Shown one piece after another: positions 28,370 to 40,900 of a DNA stretch of 64,000 nt. The translations under genes and the position numbers were made by a program. Source of the DNA: Scatophagus argus. Its lineage: Eukaryota > Chordata > Actinopteri > Scatophagidae. The DNA lies in the NCBI RefSeq assembly GCF_020382885.2, contig NC_058498.1, forward strand, positions 5,864,501-5,928,500, in the 5' to 3' direction. How positions within the stretch are numbered: position 1 is the first letter of the stretch; each line of letters starts with the position of its first letter. The notes under the pieces were generated by a model. The model was not told the origin of the DNA and ran no database searches. It saw nothing but the letters and a program-made list of their open reading frames with translations.

Positions 28370-28560
28370 TCTTGTGGGGGGTTGCTGGGAGGTATCAAGC
28401 GGTCAGAATGGGCTGCCATGCTCTGGCTGTTGATCTCTGCATGACAAGCCGCCCTTATGGTGTTGCACATGGCCCTCCATTAATAAACAAATGAAGGGCT
28501 CACCCTGGAGGTCAGGGGAGCTCAGCTGGCCCATTTGCCACAGCCATCTCTCGGCTCACG
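28370..28560. promoter_or_regulatory. Candidate conserved enhancer
   Basis: Complex block including gctgttgatctctgcatgac, cgcccttatggtgttgcac and ccattaataaacaaatg (homeodomain next to a forkhead-type word). The neighbouring sequence to the right becomes GGA/CCT-rich. Confidence 0.35.
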
Positions 28561-31500
28561 GGGATCCAAAATGGCCACCCGCCGCGTCTGCCTGTCAGAC
28601 GGCTGCTAACCTTGTCTTTGGTGATGGGCAGGAGGGCAGAAGAGAGGGAAGAGGAGAAGGTGGGAGGTGGGGTAGGGACACACAAAGGGGGCACGAGTTG
28701 CCCTCCCTCCCTCCCCTCTGCTGATTAGTGTGAGTGACAAAGTGGAGCAGAGAGTCCACTCAGGCCTTCATAATAAATCTATCAGGGAGTAATAGAATTC
28801 CATCAATCCTTGCTCCTCAGTCTCCCTGCCCTCCCTCCTGCTCCCCACCCCTCAGGGGGTCACCATGTCGGGGTGTGTGTCTGCGTGTGAATGCGGGGAG
28901 GGGGGTACAATCCTCTGGGATTGTACAACTGTTATTATTCAATTACGCTCCCTTTTCTTCTCAGTTAAAAGACCATGATATCATTATCACTTAATGAATA
29001 TATATAATTGGATCTTGGCTGCCGCTTCCCCCTGGTCTGATGAATACCACTCACTATTCATTCGACCCCTGCTCATCCTCCTCTACCCTGCATCCATTAC
29101 AGCAGGCTGTGGAGCTGGAGATGATGATGATGGTGATGGTGATGATGATGATGCTGTCAATATAGGGAAGTTGAAATTATCTCTGTGCTCGTTCAGTGTT
29201 TAGTTAAATGGGAAGTATGTTAAAAGTGAAAACTGGAACTTTCTGAACAAGATGTGCTGTCGGTAGTCAGAAAGACACTAAAATTACGTTACAGGTGAAT
29301 CACCAAAAATGAGACTGGATTCAGGCCTCTTTGCACTCCAAGGATTGTAAAACTAATTTTAACTTAATGAACAAGGATTTTATTGCTGGAACAATATCTG
29401 CATTCTACATGTCATTATTGCAATTTCCATGTTTTGCCTAATAACCCCATGACAATTTACAGTGCAATCGTTTGCGGAAACTCATTAACTCCACAGACAG
29501 GATCTGGATTTCATCTCCACGATGGCTACGCATGAAGAAATTGTTTGGGAAAATCCTGCTGCGTTAATGCAAAATAGATGGACAATGGAGAGATTCCTAC
29601 AGTAGCTGCACCATCGTCGATTGTTCTTATTTAAATGTATCTCCTGGTTAGCGTGAGTGTGGACAAACACCCAGAGGACATTAGGAGAAAAGGGTGGAAA
29701 ACCTTGATAGCTGCAGCCGTGACAGTCACGGCCATCAATACCCTCTCAATCTGCCAGGAAACAATGAGCGAGGGGGGATAAAGACAGTGATGAGCAACAC
29801 TAAAAACATTGATTTAGCATTTGTCCACTTCATTTGAAGTGAGACAAGAGGGCGACAGGGAAGGGAGGGTTGGGGGTCTTTGAAGAGGGAAAATCGGGGA
29901 GTGTTTAGCCTCCTCCCATTCAGATGTCGCCCTCTTGTTGGAAACCAAAAGCAACCGTTCCTCCCCTCTGCATTGTTGAGGGTAAATGTGGCATGGCCGG
30001 GGGTCGGTCGTGTCTGTGTAAATCAGACGAGGAGAGCGTGTGAGCCGGTGGGAGCGTGCACATGTGTGTGGGGTCGTGCTCGTGCAAAAGTGAGGCCTGC
30101 ACGCTCGTGGATGCGTATGGGGCGTACGTCGTCATTAATCCTGCTTAAAGAAGACAGTGTTGGCAAGGTGGAGGCGCCCCAACCCAGCTGCTCCCCCCAC
30201 AGAGATCCTTTAGACACCCTATCTGACTCTCCCTCCCAACACACACCCTCCTGTCACCCTCACCCGTCACCCGCTGCACCCCATCTCCCTCCAACCCCAT
30301 CGACTCAGCCTTCCCCACCTTTTGCTCACGAACCCCAAATTTCCCATCACACACCTCCCATGCACACTGCCCAAAACCCAGAGCCCCCATTCTCACTCAC
30401 TCACCCATCGCTGCCATACATCACTCCAAATTAAATTTACATTAGGCCCTCCTCTATCAAAGAAGCCAAAAGAGAGGCAGAGAGGGAATGAGATCGAGGG
30501 GCTGACATCATTACCCGGCAGCAGAGCACATGACCGTCATCTATTAAACCCTTTTATACACATGTCTCAGGATTTTACCAAAGTTCATGCATACCTAAGT
30601 GCAAGTTTGTGTTAAAAATTAAAAGCTCTTTTAGGAGGACAAAGGAGTTTCTGAACTGTTGACTTTGAGAGGGGCTTTATTACCCCCAACCATAGATGTC
30701 TGGCATCGCTATAGACAGCCCCCCGTCCCTTCCTCTCTTCTCTTTCTCCTACCTCTGGCTCCCGCTGCCTCCTCTTCCATCATTCAACAGTGTTGGGTGG
30801 ACCATCTGAATATTAAACTGTAAAATATCATAATGTCATCTGCTACAGTAAAATACAGACTCACCATAGACTCGCCACCATAGCTCAGATACCTCTTGAA
30901 TGAAGCCATTTACCCTGTGCTTTGCCATCTTCCTTCATTTGTTGGCATCTATTACAGTATAATCTTTAAAAGACCTGAAATATGACAAGAAAAGACAAAT
31001 GTTTAATTTTTCAATCTGTTGTCTCATGAGGAACCAAAACTGTGTGTGATTATTACAATTGGCATAATTTTTTTTCTGTCTTGCACTGTCATGAAATTTT
31101 ATGTATTTTGTTGTGTTTTACTGTGTCGTGCTGCCTTTATTAAAAACTACGAGGCCCAGCTGCTTTGGGAAATCATTTCACTATTTAAAAAAAACAAAAC
31201 AGCTTGATAGCTTGACTAGAAGCTGGGAGACACAGACAAGGTCGGGAAATTCTTAAGATAGAGAAAATGTTGAGAATTAAACCAAGGGTTGGGATAAAAC
31301 ATGGATGTAGTGAAACTCCAGAAGCTCTCCAGCTTATGGCGGTTGTTTGTTTCACAATCAGTTGCACAGCAACCCATATTATTTGTTTGATATTTACATG
31401 AAAATTTCACCAAAAGGCACCAACACCACAAGCACTGTTAAGAAGCTCACAAAGTCAAGGTTCACTGACTTAAATTAGCTGAAGTGACACCTAGCAAACA

Positions 31501-32029
31501 GCTTAAAGAAGTTAAAAACCCTGGTTCCTCACTTCTGAATTGCTGGGTCTAACTGTTGGACTGTCAGTTTCAGAAAGTTGGAAAGGGGGTGGGTGGAGGA
31601 TGTTTCTAAAGATATCTGACCACTCAGTGAACAGCTTTGAAGGACTTTACTGGCCCCTTAATGCGTTGTAGGTACTGGTGTTTTCAAGGCATTTGTTGTC
31701 AATAAGAAAACTATAGCATAACACCAGCTTTGTCCTTTGACATAATGGACAATGTTCTCAAATGTTACAAGAAGTCTAAGTACGAGTGGGCCTACAAAGC
31801 CTGAGCAAATGGTCTAAAGTGACAAACTTTTGACTTAAACCAGGATCCGTCTCATCATAGAATAAACTAACAACAATCTGACTAGAAATTCGATGCCAAA
31901 AAAGTACCGATTTCAGTTGTAATGTGTTGCATTATCCTGTAATTTCATTGTGTATTGATGCTGCTCCATAATTCTCTCGTATTGTGATCGCAAAAATGGT
32001 TGAGTTTTGTAGTGTTACATTATCTTTGA
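28561..32029. other. Gene desert with C-rich and G-rich tracts
   Basis: The segment 30170-30420 is C-rich and opens spurious frames up to 184 codons; their Pro/Ser/His-rich products resemble no family. A GAT trinucleotide run lies at 29120-29155, and TAAT-rich complex sequence is at 28975-29110. Confidence 0.6.
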
Positions 32030-32165
32030 AATCTTTTGATCATGTGTTATCTTGTTATGTGGCCTGTATTGTATCCTGTCATGTGATGTTGTGCTGTGCT
32101 TTCCCGTCACGTCCCGTCGTGTCAGGTTGCGTCGTACTTTGTCACGTTGCATTATACTGCAGCAC
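32030..32165. repeat. Degenerate pentanucleotide-like minisatellite
   Basis: The run is made of variants of gtcatgt/gtcgtgt/gttgtgt words (tcctgtcatgtgatgttgtg, then cccgtcacgtcccgtcgtgtc, then gtcacgttgcattatac). It looks like an old simple-repeat array that has decayed by point mutation. Confidence 0.45.
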
Positions 32166-32234
32166 GCCGTGTTCTCTCCTCTCAGTGTGTATCAGTGATG
32201 TATTAGGACAGAATGTTACCTCCCCTCACCGTTG

Positions 32235-32645
32235 GGGATATATTTGCATTGGAGCGTCTGAAAGCAGCTGGAGTGAACCAGCTCAGTAAAGGCACCTGAG
32301 TGCTGAGCGCTTACTCTTTAATTGCTTCATTATCGTCTGTGCTAATCCCTCTCCAATTTCGACACTCTCATTTTCCACACTAATTTCTCCCGGTCCCTCT
32401 CCGGTTCTCTGCTCTCGCAGTCCGCAGCGCTATGGCACCTATTTGCTTTCCAAGGCAATGATAACAATTAATGCAGCAGTCGGCAGCACTTGTTTCATAT
32501 AAACCTGTTTTAGCCGACTAAACAAGGGGCTGCTGATAAACAGACTCCAGAGCCAAGGCACAGAGCTTCACAGCACCATTTGTCTCTCTAATTATGCTTT
32601 AATTACAACTGTGTATGCTAATACACTAAACATTTGCATAGAACA
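32235..32645. promoter_or_regulatory. Strong candidate conserved enhancer with two octamers
   Basis: A ~400-base block is bounded by two POU octamers ATTTGCAT at 32242-32249 and 32632-32639. Between them lie tctttaattgcttcatta, a SOX-like ataacaattaatgc, tttcatataaacctg and tctaattatgctttaatta. It is complex, non-repetitive and non-coding. Confidence 0.45.
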
Positions 32646-34048
32646 TTCGCACAACTTTCTGCTTTCTCTTTCGGAGTGCTGCAGAGGCAGCAGAGATCAA
32701 TAGCTCCAACGCTCATTGAAAGAGGCCCTTCACTGTGTAAAATTACATGTGGGAATTGTTTTGAATTAAAAACAATGCCACAGTGCTCTCTGACAAACAG
32801 TTTATTTTATACTGTTAGGTAACAGCAAACAAAGTCTGACTGGTTATAGAATTAGATGGTAATTCATTTTCTAACTGCAAAACATGGTTAGATTTTACAG
32901 TAATAAAATGCATTACAAATGCTCTTGACGTTTGCAGGGTGATGTTTTCTCAAATTAACTCGACTGCATTAACGTTCTTCCACAACACATACAAGCGCAC
33001 CAGCTCCACATACAGTCCACTGTATCTGGCCCCTCCCTGTGACAGCAGCTGTTTCGCAAAGGGGTTTTCGGCTTTTTCTAACTAAAGGCCAACTTCTTAT
33101 TTTCAGATTTCCGAAAAAATTCACAGGACCAACTGCCAAATAAAAGAGACAAAAACGTGACAAAAAGAGAAAATTTTACTTTCCCTCAGTCAGTCACTCT
33201 CAGAAACGAAAGTCGCAGAGGTGTGTTGTCGTTTCAGAAAGCGATCCGCTTTGTGTCACCACATTTGAGGGAATATAAGCAAACTAGCAGAGGTGAAACG
33301 TGATCAGTGTAGTTATATTCAAACAGCCCCTGTCCCACTCTTCGCTCCAGCGAGGCGTTCAGCTGCACACCTAACTTAACTACATGTCATTGAGTCATTA
33401 ACATACAAATGACCTGCAGTTATCCTGTGATCGAGGCCCTCAAATGCCACCAAATGCTAAGGAACCACCATTTACTGATAAGTAACCCAGCCAGCTCCGG
33501 TAAGTAATTCTTCAGCACACCGTTTTGGCTAAAATCAAGGCATTTAATTGGCCACTGGTAGACGGCTCTCTGACAGTTAAGGTTAGTAATCGAGGTGATG
33601 ATAACAGTGGTGGTGGAGGAGTTTAAATTAGAGGCAACGCGCATATGTTCATCCTTTGTCCTTTGTAACTCGGGTGATGATCCGTTTCTATAGGATGATC
33701 TCATAGCCACTGACTGACTCAGTCCACCATCGACAACACAATCACAGGACTGTTTCTGTCACTATTTCTGGGAAGAAAAATACTAAAAGTACATACATGA
33801 CAGCCATGTAGCTCACATCTTACTGGAAATGAGTGAATGATCTCATTTTTATAAAAGAAAAAGGTTTTATTCTGTTTAAAGGATAAGATTCCCTTTATTT
33901 AATATTTAGAGCATATGACACTATTCAGAAATATAAATTACTTAATCATGAAACAGAATTATTAATACTTTACAGGTTTGCCTCCATGAAATAAATTGTC
34001 AATAATCTACAGATTTACAAAACATTTTATTGCAAAGTCAATTAAATG

Positions 34049-34130
34049 GTGTTCTGGAGCTTTCAACCATTATCACACAATCTTTCTCAGCAGACAGTTT
34101 CCCCACTTAAAGGTTTTTACGTCCATGTAA
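34049..34130 (+). repeat. Dispersed repeat family, copy 2
   Basis: The core is gttctggagctttcaacc, then caatctttctcagcagaca, then gtttccccactt and a later catgtaac. It is the most diverged of the three copies and carries a small insertion in its second half. Confidence 0.55.
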
Positions 34131-35884
34131 CTGCAAAATCTCACAGTGAAACAGCCGTAAAGATAGTCAGAGAACATCTGCACTCATGCATCACATTCAC
34201 AGATGATTAACTGTCAAGCTGAATGTGTACTGTCACATTAGCAAGTCTCTCAGACCTGTAGGCCTGTAGTTCATTGGCACTGAGCCCGATGCAGTGCAAA
34301 GATGCGTTCAGACAGTGACCAGAGCTCAGTGGCAGCAACTTCTTACTGAATGCCCCATAACTACATCTACCAGAATAATAATTATTTATTTCTCCTAGAA
34401 ATAATTTTTTGGTGCCCACTCTGTTCCCTGCACTGTATTTCATTACATTTCTTTTTTAACCACAGTTCCTCACACACAGTCTTCAGTGGATCAATATATA
34501 TTCGGTGACCTAACCCCTCTGTCTGTCCAAGCAAGAAATCTAACAGCTATGAAGTATTTCATCTGGACCAAGTCATAACCTATGACCCCGAATGCAGCTG
34601 AGGCCCCTTTTCTGCACAGGGCACGGAGCTCCACGGCAGTAAACACTCACTGAACATTGTGGCACACTTGTCACAATGTTGATGACAAGTGATGCCTGCC
34701 TCTTCTTTTCTCTTGGTTCTTGGGATTTTTCTCAGCTACACACTGCACACACATCACTTGCTGGTTCAGTACAGATTCAGGCTAAAACTTGCAGCCATTT
34801 TTTGGCAGTTTTCAGCAGACATAAGCACAAAGTAAAAGAGAGCTGTACTGCGAGAGACTGGCAGTTTAATCATGACAATTTGGCTCAATATACAGTCTGG
34901 ATGTGTTAGTTGTCTTGCCTAAAGCCTAGAGATTTCTTAAAATGGATATTTAAGGTAATGGAAACAATAAACTGCAATAAAGCTAATTCCTTTTACCTCA
35001 CCCTATTTACATAAAATTATTATTATTATTAATAACTGCGAGCAGAACATCAACATAACCTTAATCTCAGATGCTTAGCACAATGGAAGGTTGTTCAGCT
35101 GCTTGTTCAAACACCCAGTGAAACTCTCATCCTCATTACCTTATCCTGAATCGTTACTGTAAGTTAGATCCAGCAGTACAGCCAGCATATAAGGAGGCCT
35201 TCTCCTTCATCTATTGGTTCTGTCATCAAAATTGAGATGGCAACTCTGAGGAGGACAAGACAGAATCAACAGTGAAAACAGAACAGATAATATTTCCCTC
35301 GCACATCATCTATCTGACAGAAGGGCAACAATAAGAAGGAAGAGAAGGGAGAGAAAACAGGAAAAATCTTTGTCTGCCCGCCAATCTTTCATTCGCTCTG
35401 TGCTCATCCATCCTGGGTGCACCTCTTAATTTGGTCCTGCCACAGACTGGGCAACACAGACCTTCAGCCATTGGAAACAAATGATCTGGCCTGGGAGGGG
35501 CAACAACTCACGGCCGGCGGTGCAACACTTCTCAGCCGCTGGGATTTACTTTGTGTTACAGGAGCAGATGTGAAACATTTGGGCATTCGTGTTTTCAAAA
35601 AGATTTTATCTGATGATCCAAATGGAAGATTTCTGGTTCAGGTCTGCTGTTGCTAAGCTATGGTCATACAGTCGCTGTTAGGGAATGGCATTTGGCAAAT
35701 ATTCAGTTGGCTGCATTTCATTGGTAATAACTAATAATCTCCATGAAAGTTATGTTTAATCCTTTTGTGACAAATGTGTTTGTGACACATTGGCTTTCAC
35801 TGAAATTAAAGTGAGATTTTTGATGCAACATGTGGGCACAGCATTCGAAATCTTCGACTGACAACTTTTGCAGTTCTGCAAGCA

Positions 35885-36480
35885 GGGTACAGAGGAACAC
35901 GGAGAACAGGACCCAAATACGGAGTCCAGAGGCAGGGCTTGGCCTACTGAACTGTGAGTTAAGCAAGGGAAACCCGCTTGCGCTCTGAGCACCAAGCTCC
36001 ACAAGATCGTCCAGAAATGGCGATACCTTTTTCTGACAGAATTGAATGGTCAGTAGGTGCTGCCTTTATGCACTTTGATCTGTCATTTCAAACATAATCT
36101 GCTCCAGAGCGGGTGTGCATCATAAGCTACCATGGTGAAGTAACCTGTTACGAAATGAACCAGTGTTGTAACCCTGAAAAACCAGGGTAGAACCCAAAGC
36201 TTCCTTACCCCAAATCTTGCTTCACAGTACAGGCCTCAAGAGAGCTCAACGCCAGGAAAAACCTGGAAGGCTGAACTCAGGCTATAAACTGACTCTCATG
36301 GAGGGGAACTTGAACTAAACACAGAAAATAGGAACAGGTGAAACTAATCAGGGCGGGTTTGGCAATCACAGAGGCGGGAAACACATAGGGGCAGGAAGTG
36401 AAGTAACTGAATCGAGAGGAGAGATGAGCATTTTCAAAATAAAACAGGAAACAGCATGGGCGGGGCATGACAAGAACCAT
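35885..36480 (-). repeat. Probable interspersed repeat, class unknown
   Basis: On the minus strand the right part reads ccccgcccatgctgtttcctg, then cacttcctgcccctatgtg, then ctgattagtttcacctgttc, a word order often seen in multicopy teleost repeats. The left part includes cacggagaacaggacccaaatacgg. I see no termini or coding frame, and the call rests on memory of repeat sequence. Confidence 0.4.
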
Positions 36481-36786
36481 AACTGTGAGCTACATTTCAG
36501 TTAAATCATTCAAATTTATGATAAAAAAAAGACAAAAATGATTTAATTGTGGTAAAATCCACATGTTTTAGCTGATGGACAAACACAATGTAAGAAGAGA
36601 AGAAAAAAGTTCTAACAAGTCTCACATTTTACAGTAAGATCTGTGTATGTTGGTGAAGTGCAGGGTGGCCACATGGTGTGACCCTGTTGATGTCAACCTA
36701 ATTTTACAGTGAAACCAGAAACCTTGTGTCATCCTCATGTGAGAGTTGAGTAATCAGCCTAGAATACACAGGGAGATGATGCGACT

Positions 36787-36809
36787 ACACACACACACAC
36801 ACACACACA
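36787..36809. repeat. (AC)11 microsatellite
   Basis: Perfect AC tract. Confidence 0.94.
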
Positions 36810-37256
36810 TTTAAAAAGGGAAAATTAAAACAAGGGGACCAGTCTGACAGTTTTACACAAGATGCAGAAGAAAGGTAGCTGCACAAACACACACATGGTG
36901 AGTGTCTGGGATTACAGTGGCATTCATCATGACACATGCCAGAGGGACAAAAGCACAAGGTGAACTTTGTGACTCTGAGAGATCATGGGACAGATGCCAA
37001 CCGAAGGGACCACGTCAGTGTGAATCCCCAGTGGACATTTTCTTTCAGTGAACAGGACATTAGTGTTGACACAAAAAGGCGGACAGCCACAGTGGGTGTT
37101 TCTCAGCTCTGAGTCTATTATGTAGTAGTGCTGCTGAAACCTGTGGCAAAAAGTGTGTCGTTAAAAATGATCCGGGGAGGAGGGAGTTTTAATACTTCTT
37201 AACGAAGTTTGTCCTTTTCGCTATCAATTTCTGTGGGAGAGACGGCATCGGATGGC

Positions 37257-37915
37257 TCAACACTTTGGTCCAACGAGTGGATAGACTGTCAGGAAATTTT
37301 GTACAGATATTCATGGTCGGGGTGGCACGGTGACACTCATAGCAAGAGGGTTCCAGGTTCGAATCCCGGTCTCGGCCCTTCTATGTGGAGTTTGCATGTT
37401 CTCCCTGTGCCTGCGTGGGTTTTCTCCGAGTACTCCGGCTTCCTCCCACAATACCAAAAACATGCATATTAGGTTAACTGGCTACTCTAAATTGCCCCTA
37501 GGTGTGACTGTGAGGGTGTGTGGTTGTTTGTCTTTGTGGGTTGGTCCTGTGATTGACTGGCGACCAGTCCAGTGTGTACCCCGCCTCTCGCCCGTAGTCA
37601 GTTGGGATAGGCACCAGCTCCCCCACAACCCTGACGGATAAGCGGTATAGAAAATGGATGGATGGATGGATATTCATGGTCCACACAAGTTGTACAGACT
37701 TTGGTGATCTGCCGGCTGTTCCCTAAGCACTGCCACGAGGTTCACATTTGTGGTGTGAAGGAAAATGTCTTGACAACTATTGGTTGGATTGCTATTGAAC
37801 TTAGCAAAAGTTAGCAGGTTAACACTGAACTGAGCCCATGAACATGGTAAAAATTTGATCTGCTGAACAGTAGCGTGTCAGCATTGTCATTGTCTGCATG
37901 GCTGTGGACCCACAC
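37257..37915. mobile_element. Older interspersed repeat that hosts the SINE
   Basis: Reading across the SINE, the flanks join into one sequence of a type common in percomorph genomes: actttggtcc, then gaaattttgtacagatattcatggtc on the left; ctttggtgatc, gaggttcacatttgtggt, tgtcttgacaactattgg, and agcatgttagc-like words (gcgtgtcagcattgtcattg) on the right. No coding frame or clear termini are visible. The assignment rests on remembered repeat sequence, not on a database search. Confidence 0.65.
37307..37681 (+). mobile_element. tRNA-headed SINE with RTE/Rex3-type GATG tail, flanked by 12-bp TSD
   Basis: The body is 37319-37669. The head carries an A-box-like ggcacggtg and a perfect RNA polymerase III B-box ggttcgaatcc. 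The middle and 3' part match the widespread fish retroposon type (tggagtttgcatgttctccc, then gtaccccgcctctcgccc, then gataagcggtatag). It ends in tandem GATG units. The 12-bp direct repeat atattcatggtc occurs at 37307-37318 and again at 37670-37681. Intact duplications suggest a relatively recent insertion. Confidence 0.9.
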
Positions 37916-40900
37916 ATTAAGCTCCTTGTTCTCGTTTTGTTCTTGTTCTCTCGTTGTGTAAATTTACATTTTGGCGTCATTAAAAAAACTGTTGGCACAA
38001 TTACATGAATCCACACGTCACAGTTGCAGGCAATGACAGGGTTCTTTTCTTTTCAGATGAATTCAAACTTCAGATGTGATGTATACTAGCTATGTAGTCT
38101 GTTTCGGTCAAAACGAAACTGGAAGCACAGGATAGCGAAACCAAACAGTCCGGAGAAGACGTAGTGTTTTTACTGCCAGTATAATGACATTTACTTGACT
38201 ATTTGGCCAGTAATATACAAACTGGGTCTTAAATTTAATGCATTATGGTAAAATGCCAATGATGGCTGTCCATCATGTGAGATAATCGCAGTCAGCCACA
38301 GCTGCTCACCTCTCAGATGTTATGTCTCTGCAGCAAAGTGAATTAGATTGTAGATTGTTGAGTTGTGTTTGGGCCGTAGTTGCAGCGTATACAGCAGTTC
38401 CTGTCAGATGACTTTGATTTCAGACAAATACAATTTAAGGTAACTGGAAGCGTCTTTGAAATAAATCAAATGTTTACAGAGTGATTAATGTGCTAAATTG
38501 AGAAGAATCTGGGGACAATAGCCACGGGTCACAGACGTTTGAGAACACTGGATCCGCTGTAAACGACACTGTGAAGTTTTATGAAGTAGCCCAGTGTTGT
38601 TCGCTGTGGGTCGATGCTACGTTACAGAAGTGAGGAACATTTTCAGTGGGCGAGAAAAATGAACCGTTTTTGGGCTCTTGCAGGACTGTCACGCTGAGCC
38701 CTGTAAAGTTAGTTGTGTTTTGCATGTTCAGTCTGTCTTTAATAACGAGGTGTGAGATTGTGTGTAGCTGAATAGCAAATCAACAAAGAAACAAATCAAC
38801 CCCGAGAGCTACATGCTCATTATACTCCCACAAAACCAAACATTATTCGTTTCACATCAAGTAACAACAGATCTTATATCTCAATAGCTACTCTCATTTG
38901 ACAGCTTTTCAAAGCTTCCTCTCTCTCTTTTTTCCTTTACGAAAAAGGAAAGTTTAATGTTTCTTAACACTCTTGTGATCACAGTTAAAGCAAGTAGCGC
39001 AACATAAATCACCAAAATGGTTATAAAGTGCTATGGTTTGCATGCTGTGTTGGCACAGAGATGAAGTTACAGATATGGAATAAAAAATGTATTCATAAGC
39101 AAAATGAACAAGCAAGAGATAAGCTCATGTACCATTTCATTACAGAGCTGATGAATTATCCACAGGACTGCTGGATGGCTTGAATATGATTTTTTTTTTC
39201 CCCTTTTATTATTCATTGTTAATTGTTTCCTGTGCATAGAGAGCTCTCTTAGTTTCCCTCTCTTTCTATTCAGTTGACATTCCTGATGGGGAAAATCCAG
39301 AATTCCTAATAAAGTGCAAAACATTACATATGCAGGGAGAAATTCTGGATAGCTCGCAGCTACAGTCTTGCAATGTTCCCGCTGCATGAATCTGCACCAA
39401 TAACTCCAGTGCCAAAAGAGCACGAAACAGAAATGACATATGCTGCAAAACTTGAAATGTATGTAACTTCCTCAATATTATCCTTGACTGGCTTGCTTTG
39501 TTTCAAATGTGTGTCCAAACCATGTACACAGATGAATGACCCAGGAAAGGAATTCCTGTTGCAGCTCAATGAAATGGCTTATGCGGGGCAAATTTAATAT
39601 GTAGTTTTGCCCAGACAATACTGGGGTTTGAGCAGATCTGCTATGCCCTGGAGCTGGGTGATGAAGAAGAGCAACACAGAGGAGAATGGGGCCTTTGTGA
39701 GCCTCTGAAAGTTTGAAGGCTCCTTGCAGGATGCAGCAAAACCTGACCCGCAGAGGACAAGTCTCAAAATGAGATTGGTAACCATTGGGTAAGTGCACCA
39801 ATAATGCACCAATAACTAAGCACACTAAAAAGTAAATTTGCATCATTGATACCGCACTATAATTCCACTCAAAATTAAAAAATCCTACCACAGGAGGAGA
39901 ACAGGATGTGGTAGCTCTTTGTGAGTGGTTAATTCCAGTTTCTAACCAGACAGATGTAAGAGATAAGGCGCAGTACACATGTATCTGAGACATATGTATG
40001 CTCAACCATGTCATCATTATTATTTCATGTCTGTAAGATCATAATTTACAATTGGAGATAAAAATGAAGGTCATTTGTCATTTCTGCTGTTGCAGCAGAA
40101 TTAAGTTAAAGACGACCCACAGTCTTCAGGCGAGTCAGACGTCTGTGTTGAAGAAGCACAAATCAAGACTGCTGCAAAGTCGGCAGAAAAGTCATTTTGC
40201 AACACAACAACATGGTGACACAAACATAAAACTCTGTTATGGTGACTTCAGAGGTTTGTGCAGGAATGTTTGTGTTTCGAGGCATCCTGGTGGCCTGTTA
40301 TCCATAACGCTTCACTCACAGAATAGCTCAGGGCTGATGCCGACACACTAGATTGTCTGATTGCATTTTAGCACATTAAGTTCTTTTGTAAACATTTGAT
40401 AACATTCAAAGAAGGTGTAAGGCTGCCCCAAATGACATTAGCTCCACTAACACAAGTCATCTGACAGGAATACCTCTAATTTCTAGTGTAGATTGTTTTC
40501 ATGCAGAATTCTAACATGATAATTGAATTTGCTGTTCTGAGTTGCTTTCTCAAGTCCAGTCACATGGCCCCATTAGCCATTTAGCTTCCCCTTTGGCTCT
40601 TGAGTTGTGACATTAGGCCAAGAAGATACCAACCAAATGACTATTAACTGCAGCTCTTTGATGATTTCATTTTCAAACATGTTTAAATGATGTTGTTTGC
40701 TTGATTCTCCATGAGTTCATTCAGGGAAACAAAAGCCACTGGCTGGAAACAAGAACTGTGAACCAGGTGTACTTGTTAAAAGTCAGTGGTTAAACTCAGA
40801 AAAATTAAAATTTTATCCCGGTTTGTTTGATTTTGACTTCTAATTTATTAACATGTTGCAGTGTGCCCACTGATTCAGTTGATGGAGTTGATATATAATT

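Larger units (their letters stand above)
32646..37256. other. Gene desert with repeats
   Basis: No gene is recognisable. It contains the second copy of the dispersed family near 34,050 and a probable repeat at 35885-36480. The complex TAAT-bearing stretch 33350-33620 may be regulatory. Confidence 0.55.

Noticed and set aside
29880..30434. 184-codon plus-strand open frame
   Set aside because: Driven by a C-rich tract; the product is Pro/Ser/His-rich low complexity with no family resemblance.
37319..37380. tRNA gene
   Set aside because: A good B-box is present, but the cloverleaf is not intact and the segment is the head of a SINE with GATG tail and target duplication.
39478..40017. 179-codon minus-strand open frame
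   Set aside because: No domain, no recognisable family and no splice context; consistent with chance.
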